Origin: Aquimarina spongiae
GTDB lineage: Bacteria; Bacteroidota; Bacteroidia; Flavobacteriales; Flavobacteriaceae
Assembly (NCBI RefSeq): GCF_900141785.1
Contig: NZ_FQYP01000009.1
Location: forward strand, 124,001 to 188,000
Direction of reading: 5' to 3'
DNA: 64,000 bases
This document shows, in pieces, positions 41,735-52,351 of this stretch; position 1 is the first letter of the stretch, and each line of letters starts with the position of its first letter. Position numbers and translations under genes: made by a program. Under the pieces are notes generated by a model, which was not told where the DNA came from, did no database searches, and was given only the letters and a program-made list of their open reading frames with translations.

Positions 41735-44700
41735 CTATGGTCTTAGTGAAAGAGGATTTTTAAATTTATAATTTGAAGAACTACCTAACTTGCCTCCGGG
41801 AAGTATATACTGTAGCTTTACGGTATATTTGCCAAAAGACATTAATTTGTAATCCTCTGTCATTATTGCAAGCTCTGGTGCATTACGATTTAATAGCCCA
41901 TTGGCGTAATCGTTAATTACCCTATCCCGAATACTTATATAATCTTGATAGTAAGCATCGGGAAGGTTATAGCGATAAGGGAATCGCGTAGTTAACCAAG
42001 TAAGATTAGTATTGTTTTCGAGACTGGTTACGTAATTGCTCAGAAGTGGTAATGCTCTCTTAGGTCGAAAACCTAAAATTTCAGGATTTCTATTAATGCT
42101 ATATTTACCACCTAACGGAAATTTTTGATATAAAATAGGATCAATATCTTCTTTAAAATAAACATCCTTCAGATCCGATTCAACAGTTACCAATGCTTTG
42201 TTTTCTGTATATTTAGTCCCTTTTAGTTCTACAAGATCAAACCCTTCGTGCGGATTGATTTTAGAAGAGAGAAAAATTACATTTGATGAGATTTTACCCC
42301 AATTATTCTCCTCGATATCAATATCTTTTATCTTATCTGCAAAAGTTCTGTAGTTACTGGACTGAAAACTATATGCCAATCGTTCAATTTCACCTTCTTT
42401 TAAAACATTCTGAGCTGTATTTCTTTGGATTTCTATAGTGTTCCCATCTTCAAAATTTTGTTGTTCTGTAGCCGTTTGATTTTGATTGCTGGTAGTGTTG
42501 GATTTAGAGGAACTTACAACTACTATTTCATAAAGTTCATCTGTGTCAATATTGGGTAAATCATAATATAACTCATTAGTGGCATTATTATAAGACGGGT
42601 CTGTTTTTAAGGTTTTACCTTGTTGATTTGTGAGCTTTACGGTACTCTTCCATTTTTCATTTTCAAAAAGATAATCTTGACCTTGTTTTAATTTTATATA
42701 TGCTTTTCCATATTCATTTTTGTAAAAATGTTTTTGATCTACAACTGGATATGAATATTGAATATTATGTAGAGGGATATGATCAGGAGCTGTTCCCGTT
42801 GTAAAGTTGCGCTCTTCTGTTTCTAAAGCTTTTTTACCATTCTCCATTATTGGCTTGAAAACACCTCCGATTTTTTCTTGGAAACTTACTTCTACAGTAA
42901 CCTTTAGCTTTGTGTTTGGAGGAAATATATCTTCTGGAATAAAAGTAACGCGATCGCTACCTGCCCCCCAATCTAGAGTACCCCCAATTTTCTCTTGGGC
43001 TTCATTTGTAACCGTAAACTTTTCTAGGATTACTTTATAAGTCTTATCTCCATCATCTTCAGGAATTACAATTGGTTGATTTACTTTTAATGCAAATGTG
43101 GCTTGTGGAGAGGTAAATACATCTACTTCTTGTTCATCCTTAGTTGGAGAAACATCGGTGATCATTTTGATACCATCAATAGGTGATTCATCCTCAAAAT
43201 CACATTTTTTACCTATAGTCACTCTAAACCTAAAACGGCCACTGACTAATCCTCCTAGAACATCAAAATCTCCAGACATATATCCTCGCATCCAGAATGG
43301 GTTTGGCAGTTTTGCTTGCATCAATACAGCAGTTCCTCCTTTAAAAATCCGAACTTTCTTCTTTTTGAAAAATAGTTTTACTCGAATGCCTAGTTCTCCT
43401 TGCAAATATGCATAGGCCTGACCATTGGTATACCATCCATTGATCCCTACCTTTTTTCCAGTATTTGAACAACGCGCTTCGCCATAGTTTTTCATCATCA
43501 AATCAAAGCCTATTCCCGCTCGTAAGCGAGCATAAAACATTAGAAATCTAATATCTCCGGTATCTACATGTAAATCTGAACCAAAAGCAAAGCCGCGTCC
43601 TTTTCCCAGAGCATTTTCATCTCGCATATAATCCAACGAACTGGCTTCGACACCAAGAATTTCTGCTACGACTGCGGGTGGGGGAGGGCTTCCTGGGATT
43701 TTAGATCCTGTCATAAAATATCCTCCTACCTTGACAGAGATAGGACCAATACCCATTTTGAGCCCTATGCGATCTTTAGGGGTCCCCAGGTACAGATACC
43801 AATCTTCTTTATCAACATATATTTCACCCCATCCGGCTCTTCCATCTGTTCCTCTACCTTGTAACACATCTCCTATATTAACATACAAGTCAGTAACAGC
43901 ATGAAAGGCATCATTTGCGAAATCAAATTCAATCCCTATATAACCACTGATAGCTCCATCACTTATTTTGGTATTCGAAGGATATTCTTCGGTAGCTTTA
44001 TCAAAAAAAGTTTTGGTGACTTTATGATCTTCTATTTGATTTATAACCTCATAATCAACAATTTTGGCTAAATTATCTTGAAGTTTTCCCATGGGATTAG
44101 AAAAATCAAAATCATCCATCAGTTGGGCTTCTCCGTAAAAACCTAATCTATTTACACCGCCCCTTTTATTAAACTCGATTTCGAAACCTGCTGCTATAGA
44201 CACTGTTCCTGGATCGGCAATAGATCCAAAAGTCATAGCCTTAACACCAAGTCCAGATGTATCATTGGGGATATACGATAATCCAGAAGGGGCAAATACT
44301 TTTTCGGTACCGGCTCCTCTAGTCATTCGATAGAATGCTCCTCCTGCAAAACCATTAATTTCAAAGGGAGCCACAACTGGTATTTTAAAACCGTGAATTG
44401 CTCCATCTACATACCAATACCTAAATTCTTTTTTTCCGAAAACAGCAGTGGATCGAATTGGACCAATACCACCAAATGTAGCTTCTACATCACCCGAAAA
44501 ACCATTACCATAAATACTGTCTTGATCTCTGATGTATAGCTCGCCATCAAATGCTACTGCACCTAAATTAACATCCAATTTAATGGCAGAATATGTTATA
44601 CCATCGTATTTCCAATTTTGTACTCCTTCTGAATTATTATTCTTACCAACGATTCCTAAACGTGTTGAAGAAGAGAAACCTTTATCAGATTCTCCCATTA

Positions 44701-46483
44701 GATTGATCATAAGGTCAAAGTCCAACTGCGCATTACTGTCGTTTGCACTCAATTCGATATCGCTAATAGAAACAGGAAAACCAGCTAGCTCTACTTTGTC
44801 TTTATATCCAAAATAATCAACCGAAATTAGAGGTGTCTCGGTTTGTAATGTTAGTCCTCTAAATTCAATCCCTTTGAATTTCACAACATCATTACTTCCT
44901 TCGATTTTTTCACCCTCATCGGCTAAAGATTTTTTCTGGCTAGCAGAGATGGCCATTCTTCCATTTAAAACAGCCTTAGGTTTGAATTCTTCATCTACAA
45001 CGGCTAATTCAATCCTTGAGTCTTCTAGTAATTCTGCTTTAGCACTAAATAGATCAAAGTCAATTGTTTTCCCTGTTGTTACAGACATCATGAATTCTTC
45101 TTCAGAGATAAGCCCTTTATATTTTAGTCCTATTTTAGTATTCTGGGTACTGTCCTGCTGAATTTCTTTAGTTTCCTTGCCAGAAATAGGTAGAATTAAT
45201 TGTCCTTCGAATCCAGCTCCGGTTAATTGATTTGATACCAACTCAATACTCATTTTATCCACAGAGTAAGCCCATCCATCAGTTTCAGATGTAATTCCAG
45301 AATCTAGGGGGATAAGATTATTCACAGAAAAGAGTCCCGAAACACCATGACTGTCAAGCAAGAGATTTGCTGCTTCAAAAGATACCCGTTTTTTACCTGC
45401 TTCTTTTCTACTTTTAAATGCTTTGGGCAGTCCAACCTCTAGTGATTCTACATATATCCCTTTCCAAACATTTTTATTAATTAACCAACCGTTATCCATA
45501 TATTGTTGGGGAAAGATCACATTCTCAGTTCGTAAATCACTTAGATCCAGGATAGCTTTGTTTGCAGAAAAAGTAAATCTATCTGTTTGATCAGCTATTA
45601 CAAATGGAGTAAGGTTAACCTCAATAATAAAATCATTCCAAGCTGTAGCTAGGGCTGTAAATTCTCCTTTTACTCTGTTTGGAACTTGTATGGTTTCTTT
45701 CAACGCTCCCTCATATGGAATGGTTTCTCTAGTATCCAGATCTCCATTTTTGTCTAGAGGTAACACTAAATTTCGAGAAAATTGAACTTCACCTTCAATT
45801 TGCATTTCTTCTACTCCTTCGCAGCTAATTTTGATATAAGTTCGGTTTTCTACAGAACTGGATTCATAATCAAAACCTCCTTTAAGCATTAATAGCCAGT
45901 TACCAGCTCCAAATGGGATAAACATATCTCCCAATAAAACGAGATCACCACCTTCGTATATACCCCCTTTGTGCGAAAGCTTTACATTGTTTGCTCCAAA
46001 AAACAGCTCTACCGGTAATCCGTCCTTATCAGTTTGCGGTAAAATAACTTTGGCGAATACTAATAACTCAGTATAATCTTTAGTAAAACTAGCTTTCATA
46101 AAACCAATTTGATATTCTATTTCATTGATTTTATGTTTGATTCCTACGGGCAATACTTGAATATCCTCTGTCCCAAATGACGATATCCATTTTCCTGTGC
46201 TATCAATTTCTTTAAAGCCTTCAATAGCTTCTGATTTAGCATCATTAACCGTATCGGGCATTTCATAAATCTCCTTTCTTAGGTCATCATACCTATGCAC
46301 CTGATGGTTAAAAGGGAATTTGTTATCTAACTCGGGAAATTGAAAGAATGAAGTGACAAACTCTTTCGGATTTATTGAATTAGCTGACTGACTTTTTTTC
46401 ACCGAAAGCGTATCTCCGGGAGATCCGTAGCAAAATATCGTTACAAGAAATAATATGAAGGTTTTAAGCAGTATTATTTTCAT
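41735..46483 (-). CDS. very large exported protein of unknown function, first gene of the toxin operon
   Basis: I place the start at 46483 because MKIILLKTFILFLVTIFCYG is a normal signal peptide; an upstream Met (46558) would add 25 hydrophilic residues. The product is 1582 residues, nearly all beta-strand, with long stretches such as YIRDQDSIYGNGFSGDVEAT and GFDLMMKNYGEAR suggesting an extended or barrel-like cell-envelope structure. A later segment (about 1130-1260) has Ig-like features. No family is recognised. It follows the 46607-46656 control region and heads the eight-gene run, so it may be a structural or export component. Confidence 0.6.
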   Translation of the reverse strand: MKIILLKTFILFLVTIFCYGSPGDTLSVKKSQSANSINPKEFVTSFFQFPELDNKFPFNHQVHRYDDLRKEIYEMPDTVNDAKSEAIEGFKEIDSTGKWISSFGTEDIQVLPVGIKHKINEIEYQIGFMKASFTKDYTELLVFAKVILPQTDKDGLPVELFFGANNVKLSHKGGIYEGGDLVLLGDMFIPFGAGNWLLMLKGGFDYESSSVENRTYIKISCEGVEEMQIEGEVQFSRNLVLPLDKNGDLDTRETIPYEGALKETIQVPNRVKGEFTALATAWNDFIIEVNLTPFVIADQTDRFTFSANKAILDLSDLRTENVIFPQQYMDNGWLINKNVWKGIYVESLEVGLPKAFKSRKEAGKKRVSFEAANLLLDSHGVSGLFSVNNLIPLDSGITSETDGWAYSVDKMSIELVSNQLTGAGFEGQLILPISGKETKEIQQDSTQNTKIGLKYKGLISEEEFMMSVTTGKTIDFDLFSAKAELLEDSRIELAVVDEEFKPKAVLNGRMAISASQKKSLADEGEKIEGSNDVVKFKGIEFRGLTLQTETPLISVDYFGYKDKVELAGFPVSISDIELSANDSNAQLDFDLMINLMGESDKGFSSSTRLGIVGKNNNSEGVQNWKYDGITYSAIKLDVNLGAVAFDGELYIRDQDSIYGNGFSGDVEATFGGIGPIRSTAVFGKKEFRYWYVDGAIHGFKIPVVAPFEINGFAGGAFYRMTRGAGTEKVFAPSGLSYIPNDTSGLGVKAMTFGSIADPGTVSIAAGFEIEFNKRGGVNRLGFYGEAQLMDDFDFSNPMGKLQDNLAKIVDYEVINQIEDHKVTKTFFDKATEEYPSNTKISDGAISGYIGIEFDFANDAFHAVTDLYVNIGDVLQGRGTDGRAGWGEIYVDKEDWYLYLGTPKDRIGLKMGIGPISVKVGGYFMTGSKIPGSPPPPAVVAEILGVEASSLDYMRDENALGKGRGFAFGSDLHVDTGDIRFLMFYARLRAGIGFDLMMKNYGEARCSNTGKKVGINGWYTNGQAYAYLQGELGIRVKLFFKKKKVRIFKGGTAVLMQAKLPNPFWMRGYMSGDFDVLGGLVSGRFRFRVTIGKKCDFEDESPIDGIKMITDVSPTKDEQEVDVFTSPQATFALKVNQPIVIPEDDGDKTYKVILEKFTVTNEAQEKIGGTLDWGAGSDRVTFIPEDIFPPNTKLKVTVEVSFQEKIGGVFKPIMENGKKALETEERNFTTGTAPDHIPLHNIQYSYPVVDQKHFYKNEYGKAYIKLKQGQDYLFENEKWKSTVKLTNQQGKTLKTDPSYNNATNELYYDLPNIDTDELYEIVVVSSSKSNTTSNQNQTATEQQNFEDGNTIEIQRNTAQNVLKEGEIERLAYSFQSSNYRTFADKIKDIDIEENNWGKISSNVIFLSSKINPHEGFDLVELKGTKYTENKALVTVESDLKDVYFKEDIDPILYQKFPLGGKYSINRNPEILGFRPKRALPLLSNYVTSLENNTNLTWLTTRFPYRYNLPDAYYQDYISIRDRVINDYANGLLNRNAPELAIMTEDYKLMSFGKYTVKLQYILPGGKLGSSSNYKFKNPLSLRP

Positions 46484-46606
46484 GAGTATTTTCGATTTGT
46501 ATGAAAGCGTTTTTGACGAGTAAAGATTTTTTAATGTCAAAACTGTAATCACTAACAACTACCAAATGAAAAAAATCAAGAGTTTAGTTTGGAGCGTTAG
46601 AAAAGG

Positions 46607-46656
46607 CAATGTAGTTATGAATTTCAATAAAAACGGTTCAAATTATAATTTGGCAC
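46607..46656 (-). promoter_or_regulatory. palindromic operator plus -7 box for the giant toxin operon
   Basis: TCAAATTATAATTTGG at 46638-46653 contains a perfect 14-bp palindrome. The minus-strand TACATTG (46613-46607), a one-base-short -7 box, lies exactly 25 nt from the operator's near edge, as at three other sites in this window. The operon start is about 125 nt further on. Confidence 0.6.
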
Positions 46657-46978
46657 TACTTCTTAAATGAAACTTAAAGCTTTGATTTTTAATACGTTGT
46701 TTTGTGAAATATGAATTTGAATAATGTCACTCACTAAAACTTTTGGATCCAATGTACTATGCCAAATCATTTTATTTGTGAATGCAGATTTTGGCAATTT
46801 TTAGCTGAAAAAGGAGCTATAAAATTTCATAGATACCTCTAATCGGTCAATGCTTTCTTGTAATTGTGAATACTAGATTTTCCTTTAATCACTACAATTT
46901 CATCTTTGTATTCAATTAGTTATTGAGTGCATCTTTTTCATTTTTATTTCAAGAATTCTTTTGTCAAATTGATTCATT
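46657..46978. other. intergenic region between the LRR operon end and the giant operon control site
   Basis: 322 nt without a gene I can support. The only ordered structure is the operator at its left edge. No T-run hairpin was found for the end of the LRR operon. Confidence 0.5.
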
Positions 46979-48835
46979 TTAGTTCGAAAGAGATACGTTA
47001 TTTCCGTTATCTCTAAGAGTTTGGGCATGTTCTAGTGCTTGAGTAGAAGCTTCTCCTCTCGCGGTTATGCTTTTTCCGGTTAATGCTGGTGTAACATTTA
47101 CAAGTCTTGCAAATATTCTATCAATTGTTGTTGTGGAAAGTCGACCGCTATTACCCAGTCGCATACTTGAAAAATCTTGAACAGAAGATAAATCTAAAGA
47201 GGTTATTAAGCTATTAGAATCAATATTTAATTCGGAAAAAGAAGCCAGATTCATAAAATTAACATCTGTCAAAAGTTCTTCGGTAATAACTATACGTCTG
47301 ATGTTGGTAATCATTTCAAGATTTTGAAAATCTATGTTGGTTAACGAGTGATTACTATTTATTCTTATATCGGTAGAAGTATTGAAACCGGTAACTGTAG
47401 TTAAACTAGGAAATGCGAGAGACGTAATAGCACCATTTCCTGTTATAGTAACTCCAGAATTCAAGGTGGTAAGATTAGAGAAATCCATATTGTTCAACAT
47501 ACTATTGTTTGATATAGTAAGAACAGTTCGGATGTCAGAAACTCCAAGCAAAGTTAACTGTGGGAACCGAATATTTTCTAAAGAATTATTACTAATTATC
47601 CCTAAGTTACCATTTAATGTAGCTAGGCTAGCAAAACTAATAGTGTTTAAATTTTCGTTTGCTGAAATAGTAATTGAAGCATCGGTATTTTGTAGTCCGT
47701 CGAATCGTATATTGGTCAAAGCATTATTTTCCGAAATTTGAATACCTTCAGTAAATGTTAGACTTGGCAGTGAAATGGTACTTAGATTTTCATTTTCTCG
47801 GATCTGTACTCTTGTGGCTTCTTGTAATACATCAAAATTTATTTCCGTTAAGTTACTTTCGTTAATATCAAGAGATAAAATACGTAACAATCCAGGAAAG
47901 GATAGGGAAGTTAGATTGGTGTTATTTCTTAAGCTAAAAGTATTTGTAATCTCCTGAATAGAGTTTGCTTCAAAAAGGGTTAAATTTTCATTGTTTTCAA
48001 TACGTAATCGTCCAAATTTATTGATAGATCCCAAACTCACGGTACGCAAAGCTATGTTACTTCTTATTGTAATACCAGCACCATCTTCTTGGGTATTGGC
48101 AAGTAAGGGAATCGTTACAGTTTGTAAATCTTCATTTTCCTGTATGGTTAAGAAGTTTAAAGTTTCTACGCTAGGAAGATTAATTTCGGATAATTTAGTA
48201 TCAGAAATAGATAGACTGCGTAATACCTCTAAATTGGGTAAATCAAGAGTTGTCAAATTTTTTGATGGTCGTAGTCGAAGACTTCCTATTTCCTTCAAAG
48301 CTGGTAGACTGAGAGTTTCAAGCAATTCGTTTTCATCAAGTTCTAATCTATTTGAATTGATAAGATTATTTAAGTTAATAGTATTTAATACAGCGTTATT
48401 CTCAAAAATAATGGATGGTACAGTTAATAAATTTTCAAAATTTATTGTTGTTAATGTTTCATTATTTTCTACAGAAACGTCTTCGATAATAGACTCTAAA
48501 TTGGGCAAAGAAAGACTTTGTAGACTTTTGTTACCTGTAACTTCTAGCTTTATTAAGTTAGATACTTCTGTAAGATCGAGAACGGTTAGATTTGTAGTAT
48601 TAATTACCAAAATAGAGTGCGTATTCTTGCCAAAATTTTGTTGAGCAATTTCTGCAGCTTCTTCATTTGTGATATCACCAGCAAATACAACGTATTCTAA
48701 TCCAACATCAAAGCCATCTATACCATCAATACCGTCTTCACCATTAGTACCATCAATACCGTTTTCACCATCGCTGCATGAAAAAGAAAGCATAGCTAAA
48801 GTGATTATAAAAAATTTGTAAATTATACGTTTCAT
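46979..48835 (-). CDS. leucine-rich-repeat lipoprotein with collagen-like N-terminus, copy 3
   Basis: 618 residues if started at 48835, where MKRIIYKFFIITLAMLSFSC gives a lipobox; the upstream Met (48877) is less likely. After the Cys comes a Gly-x-x tract (DGENGIDGTNGEDGIDGIDG), then a short domain with the line NTHSILVINTTNLTVLDLTE. About 20 degenerate repeats of roughly 22 residues follow (I-x-x-N-x-x-L-x-x-I-x-F-x-x-L), forming a right-handed solenoid like receptor-L or BspA-type LRR domains. The conserved cap is ITxxGxxSTQALExxxTLRxNGNxVSL. Probably a surface ligand- or cell-binding lipoprotein. Confidence 0.8.
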   Translation of the reverse strand: MKRIIYKFFIITLAMLSFSCSDGENGIDGTNGEDGIDGIDGFDVGLEYVVFAGDITNEEAAEIAQQNFGKNTHSILVINTTNLTVLDLTEVSNLIKLEVTGNKSLQSLSLPNLESIIEDVSVENNETLTTINFENLLTVPSIIFENNAVLNTINLNNLINSNRLELDENELLETLSLPALKEIGSLRLRPSKNLTTLDLPNLEVLRSLSISDTKLSEINLPSVETLNFLTIQENEDLQTVTIPLLANTQEDGAGITIRSNIALRTVSLGSINKFGRLRIENNENLTLFEANSIQEITNTFSLRNNTNLTSLSFPGLLRILSLDINESNLTEINFDVLQEATRVQIRENENLSTISLPSLTFTEGIQISENNALTNIRFDGLQNTDASITISANENLNTISFASLATLNGNLGIISNNSLENIRFPQLTLLGVSDIRTVLTISNNSMLNNMDFSNLTTLNSGVTITGNGAITSLAFPSLTTVTGFNTSTDIRINSNHSLTNIDFQNLEMITNIRRIVITEELLTDVNFMNLASFSELNIDSNSLITSLDLSSVQDFSSMRLGNSGRLSTTTIDRIFARLVNVTPALTGKSITARGEASTQALEHAQTLRDNGNNVSLSN

Positions 48836-48886
48836 GGGTTTATTTTTTTGATTGAATTCAATAGGTTTTTTAAACAACTTTTGAAA

Positions 48887-50800
48887 TTAATTTCTGATCG
48901 TAAGTGAATTGCCGTTTGCTCTTAAGGTTTCTACCTGTGCCTGTGCCTCTGTAGAAAGAACACCGCGTAAAGAAATTCTTTTTTCAGTAATTGCAGGAGT
49001 AATACTAACTAGTCGAGTGAGTAGATTATCGATAGTCATTGTAGATAATCCTCCTGTACTATCAAAATCTAAAGTTCTAAAATCCTGAATAGAAGAAAGA
49101 TTGATTGATGTCAACTGAATTGTTGAATTTATATCTAATTCTGAAAAAGTCGTAAGTTTACCAAAATCGACTGTCTCCAACTGGTCTTCAGAAATATCCA
49201 TAGAATTAATAGAATTTACCCTTTCTAGATTTGGGAACGAAATGTTTGAAATCAGGTCATTATCGATAATCCTGAAATTAGGGCCGTTTTCATTACCAAT
49301 TGTAGTCAGTAAGGGGAATGTCACTTCGGTTAAAGCACTGTTACCTGTAATAGTAAGACCTAGAAATAGGGTAGTTAAGTTGGGAAAATTAAGATTTGTA
49401 ACAAGAAGGTTGTCAGAAATATTAAGATTAGCTCGAGTTTCACGACCAATGACCGTTAACATAGGAAAGGATATTGTCGTAAGGGCAGGATTATTAGAAA
49501 TCGAAAAACTTGATAGCGAATTTTCTAAGTTTGGAAAAGAAGTAGTCTGCAAACTTTGATTATCTCCTATAGAAAAAGATCCTTCATTACTTCTTAAAAG
49601 ATTGAACTCAACATTTTCTAGCAATGTATTTTGAGAAATTGATATCTCATCGGTACTTATCAGTTTAGGAAATGCAATATTGTTTACCAGATTGTTGTCT
49701 GAGAAACTAATACTAGGATTACCTTCTTCTAAATTTGGAAATGCTACACTTGTTAAAACTTCATTTCCTGAAATTGATATTCTTGTACAATCTATTAATT
49801 CAGGAAAGGAAATAGCGGTAATTTTTGGATTTGATCTAAAGGAGATATCTCCAGCAGAGGTGATACCGTCTGTATCTATTAGCGTTAAGTTTTCATTATT
49901 ACTAATAGCTAAGCTGCCAGGGTTTCTTAAACTTGTAATATCAATGGTTGTAAGGCTGCTATTGTTACTTATCAAAATACCAGGACCATCAATACGTATT
50001 TCACCGTCACCAAAGCGAGTATTTCCAAGAACCGAAGTACTATTGGTTAACGAAGGTAAATTAATAGTCTCCAGAGCTAAATTCTCTATAAATACCAGTG
50101 CTCCATGAGTTGTTAGATTTGGAATATCGATTGTTGTTAGCATTTCGTTTTCTCTTATCTCTATCGCATTTACAGATTGTAAAGCGCTTAAATTCAATGT
50201 GTTTAGACTTTCGAGATTTAAGATTGATAATCTATTTATAATATCAGTCAAAGACGGTAGATCTACATTTTGTAATAATGGGTTTTCAAGAATTATGAGC
50301 GTTTCTACCCTAGTAAGATTTCCAAAATTAACAATATTCAACATTTCGTTCGAATTAATGGAAAAGCTTCCAAAGGAGTTTATTAAATTAGGAATATCAA
50401 TACGTTCTAAGGATTGATTTTCACTAATAATTACGCGCTCATACGTAAATTCTAAATTAGGAAGCGATAATGTTTGTAAATTTTCATTATCTGTAACTTC
50501 TAAGTGTACCAAAGTTGAAATTTGTGACAAATCTAATGTGGTTAGGTTGGTCGTATTTTTGATTAATAAAGTATGTGTATTTCTTCCGCTAATTTCAGCG
50601 GCAATAACACTAGCTTCATCATCAGTAATATCCCCAGAAAGCACAACGTATCCTAAACCTCCATCAGCGCCGTTTCTGCCATCTGTCCCGTTGATACCAT
50701 CTATTCCATCTACGCCATTCTCCCCATCTTCTGGACTACAAGACACACCCATTATAGTGATTACAATTATCACAAAAATTCTAATCGACATATGTTTCAT
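48887..50800 (-). CDS. leucine-rich-repeat lipoprotein with collagen-like N-terminus, copy 2
   Basis: 637 residues, lipobox MGVSC near residue 21, then the tract EDGENGVDGIDGINGTDGRN and a long series of LRR-like repeats (e.g. ISNNPALTTISFPMLT). The same C-terminal cap is present (ISLRGVLSTEAQAQVETLRA). It is a tandem paralogue of both neighbours. The gap to copy 3 is 51 nt with the chosen start, so one transcript is likely. The Gly-Ile-Asp / Gly-x-Asn triplets resemble a short collagen-like stalk, though too few for a stable triple helix alone. Confidence 0.8.
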   Translation of the reverse strand: MKHMSIRIFVIIVITIMGVSCSPEDGENGVDGIDGINGTDGRNGADGGLGYVVLSGDITDDEASVIAAEISGRNTHTLLIKNTTNLTTLDLSQISTLVHLEVTDNENLQTLSLPNLEFTYERVIISENQSLERIDIPNLINSFGSFSINSNEMLNIVNFGNLTRVETLIILENPLLQNVDLPSLTDIINRLSILNLESLNTLNLSALQSVNAIEIRENEMLTTIDIPNLTTHGALVFIENLALETINLPSLTNSTSVLGNTRFGDGEIRIDGPGILISNNSSLTTIDITSLRNPGSLAISNNENLTLIDTDGITSAGDISFRSNPKITAISFPELIDCTRISISGNEVLTSVAFPNLEEGNPSISFSDNNLVNNIAFPKLISTDEISISQNTLLENVEFNLLRSNEGSFSIGDNQSLQTTSFPNLENSLSSFSISNNPALTTISFPMLTVIGRETRANLNISDNLLVTNLNFPNLTTLFLGLTITGNSALTEVTFPLLTTIGNENGPNFRIIDNDLISNISFPNLERVNSINSMDISEDQLETVDFGKLTTFSELDINSTIQLTSINLSSIQDFRTLDFDSTGGLSTMTIDNLLTRLVSITPAITEKRISLRGVLSTEAQAQVETLRANGNSLTIRN

Positions 50801-50850
50801 TATTAAATGCTTTAAGTTTTACTTTTTAAAATTTTATACTTTTCGAATAT

Positions 50851-52299
50851 CTAATCTCTTAGCGTAACTGTATTACCGTTGGATCTTAAGGTTTCGATAT
50901 CGGTTAAAGCCTGAGTCGAGGCAGTACCAACTAATGAAATTGAGGTATCGGTAATAGAAGGAGTAATATTTATTAGTGTACTTACTAAGTTATCAATTAC
51001 TGGAGTAGACATTCTAGGAAAGCGCAGTGATGAGAAGTTTTGAATAGAAGATAATGCCACACTAGTCAGTGTGCCGTTAGAACGAACAGAAAATGTAGAA
51101 ACCGTGGTTAATTCATTAAAATCCAATATTTCTAAGCCGTCAGATCTAATATCAATAGTTTTTGAAATGTTATTTCCCAAGTTTTCCAGATTAGGAAAAG
51201 CAATGCTAGTGATAAGGTCATTATTCCAAATTCTGAAACTAAATCTATTCTCGGTTCCAATAGAAGTTAATAATGGAAAAGAAAGATCTTCTAGCATATT
51301 ATTATCGCTAATTTGTATTACAAGATTAATGATTTCTATTTCGTCGAAATTGATACTTGTCAAAGCATCATTTCTGGTTATATCTATGGATGCTGCACTT
51401 TTTAAACTTGAAAACGTAGCATTTGTTAATAAAACATTATTTGTAATTCTTATTGTACCATTAGCTGTAACCAAATTGTTCATACTAAACAGGGCTAACC
51501 TTGGATTGCTAGAGATAGAAACACCTCCAACTTCATCGAGATTACCGAAATCTACAGATTGTAAATTTTGGTTATTTCCTATAGTAAAAGAGTTTTCGTT
51601 TTTACCAGTAGTTGACTCCAATAGAGGTAAGCTGAAACTCTGAATCATCTCATTATTCGAAAGAGATAGACCCAAGAGTTTTCTTAAGTTAGGAAGATCT
51701 ATTTGAACTAAACTTTCATTATTTGTGATATTCAAAACTTCTATTTGAGCCGCAAGAGGTAAACTTAAATTTTGTAATATTGGTTGTGAGGAGAATGAGA
51801 TACGTTGTGCACTTGTAAGACGTGGAAAGTTAATAGATACCAACAATTCGTTATTACCAATAGCAAAATTACCCAATGTAGTTTCTAGAATTGGCAGATC
51901 TATGTTTTCTAACTTGGGGTTACCAAAAATTTGTACGTTATCAAAAGTCGTTTCTAAATCCGGTAAACTAAGGGTTTGTAGATTTTCGTTACCATTAACT
52001 TCCAAAACTGCTAAAGTTGATATTTCTGATAAATCTATAGCTGTAAGATTTGTAGTGCCAGAAATTGAAATCGTATGAGTGTTTTTACCTAAATTTTCTG
52101 TAAGACTTGTTGCAGCTTCGTCGTTGGTAATATCTCCTGAAAGTATAATGATTCCAAGCCCATTATCAGGTCCATCGGTCCCATTGATACCGTCGACTCC
52201 GTCAACACCGTCTATACCATCTGCACCATCCTCGCCATTGCAAGAAAAAGCTATAATCGCTAGAAGAATCAAAGAATAGCTAATCAATTTACTTTTCAT
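50851..52299 (-). CDS. leucine-rich-repeat lipoprotein with collagen-like N-terminus, copy 1
   Basis: 482 residues, shorter than its two paralogues by roughly seven repeats. Signal and lipobox (LILLAIIAFSC), then DGADGIDGVDGVDGINGTDG, NTHTISISGTTNLTAIDLSE and LRR-like repeats (FGNPKLENIDLPILETTLGN and similar), with the cap ISLVGTASTQALTDIETLRS. It is the first gene of the three-gene LRR operon and lies 53 nt downstream of a perfect -7 box with the shared palindrome upstream. Confidence 0.82.
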   Translation of the reverse strand: MKSKLISYSLILLAIIAFSCNGEDGADGIDGVDGVDGINGTDGPDNGLGIIILSGDITNDEAATSLTENLGKNTHTISISGTTNLTAIDLSEISTLAVLEVNGNENLQTLSLPDLETTFDNVQIFGNPKLENIDLPILETTLGNFAIGNNELLVSINFPRLTSAQRISFSSQPILQNLSLPLAAQIEVLNITNNESLVQIDLPNLRKLLGLSLSNNEMIQSFSLPLLESTTGKNENSFTIGNNQNLQSVDFGNLDEVGGVSISSNPRLALFSMNNLVTANGTIRITNNVLLTNATFSSLKSAASIDITRNDALTSINFDEIEIINLVIQISDNNMLEDLSFPLLTSIGTENRFSFRIWNNDLITSIAFPNLENLGNNISKTIDIRSDGLEILDFNELTTVSTFSVRSNGTLTSVALSSIQNFSSLRFPRMSTPVIDNLVSTLINITPSITDTSISLVGTASTQALTDIETLRSNGNTVTLRD

Positions 52300-52351
52300 G
52301 ATTTGTAATATTTAGGTTTGTTTGTTTGCTTAGATTTAAAATGAGTGTGGT

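Noticed and set aside
47382..51643. Several long plus-strand frames across the LRR genes (up to about 217 codons)
   Set aside because: They mirror the repetitive minus-strand LRR coding sequence. They have no signals or coherent families and appear because repeats lack stops on the other strand.
46979..52299. CRISPR-like periodicity in the LRR genes
   Set aside because: The roughly 66-nt period is the 22-residue protein repeat and is degenerate; there are no conserved repeats with unique spacers.
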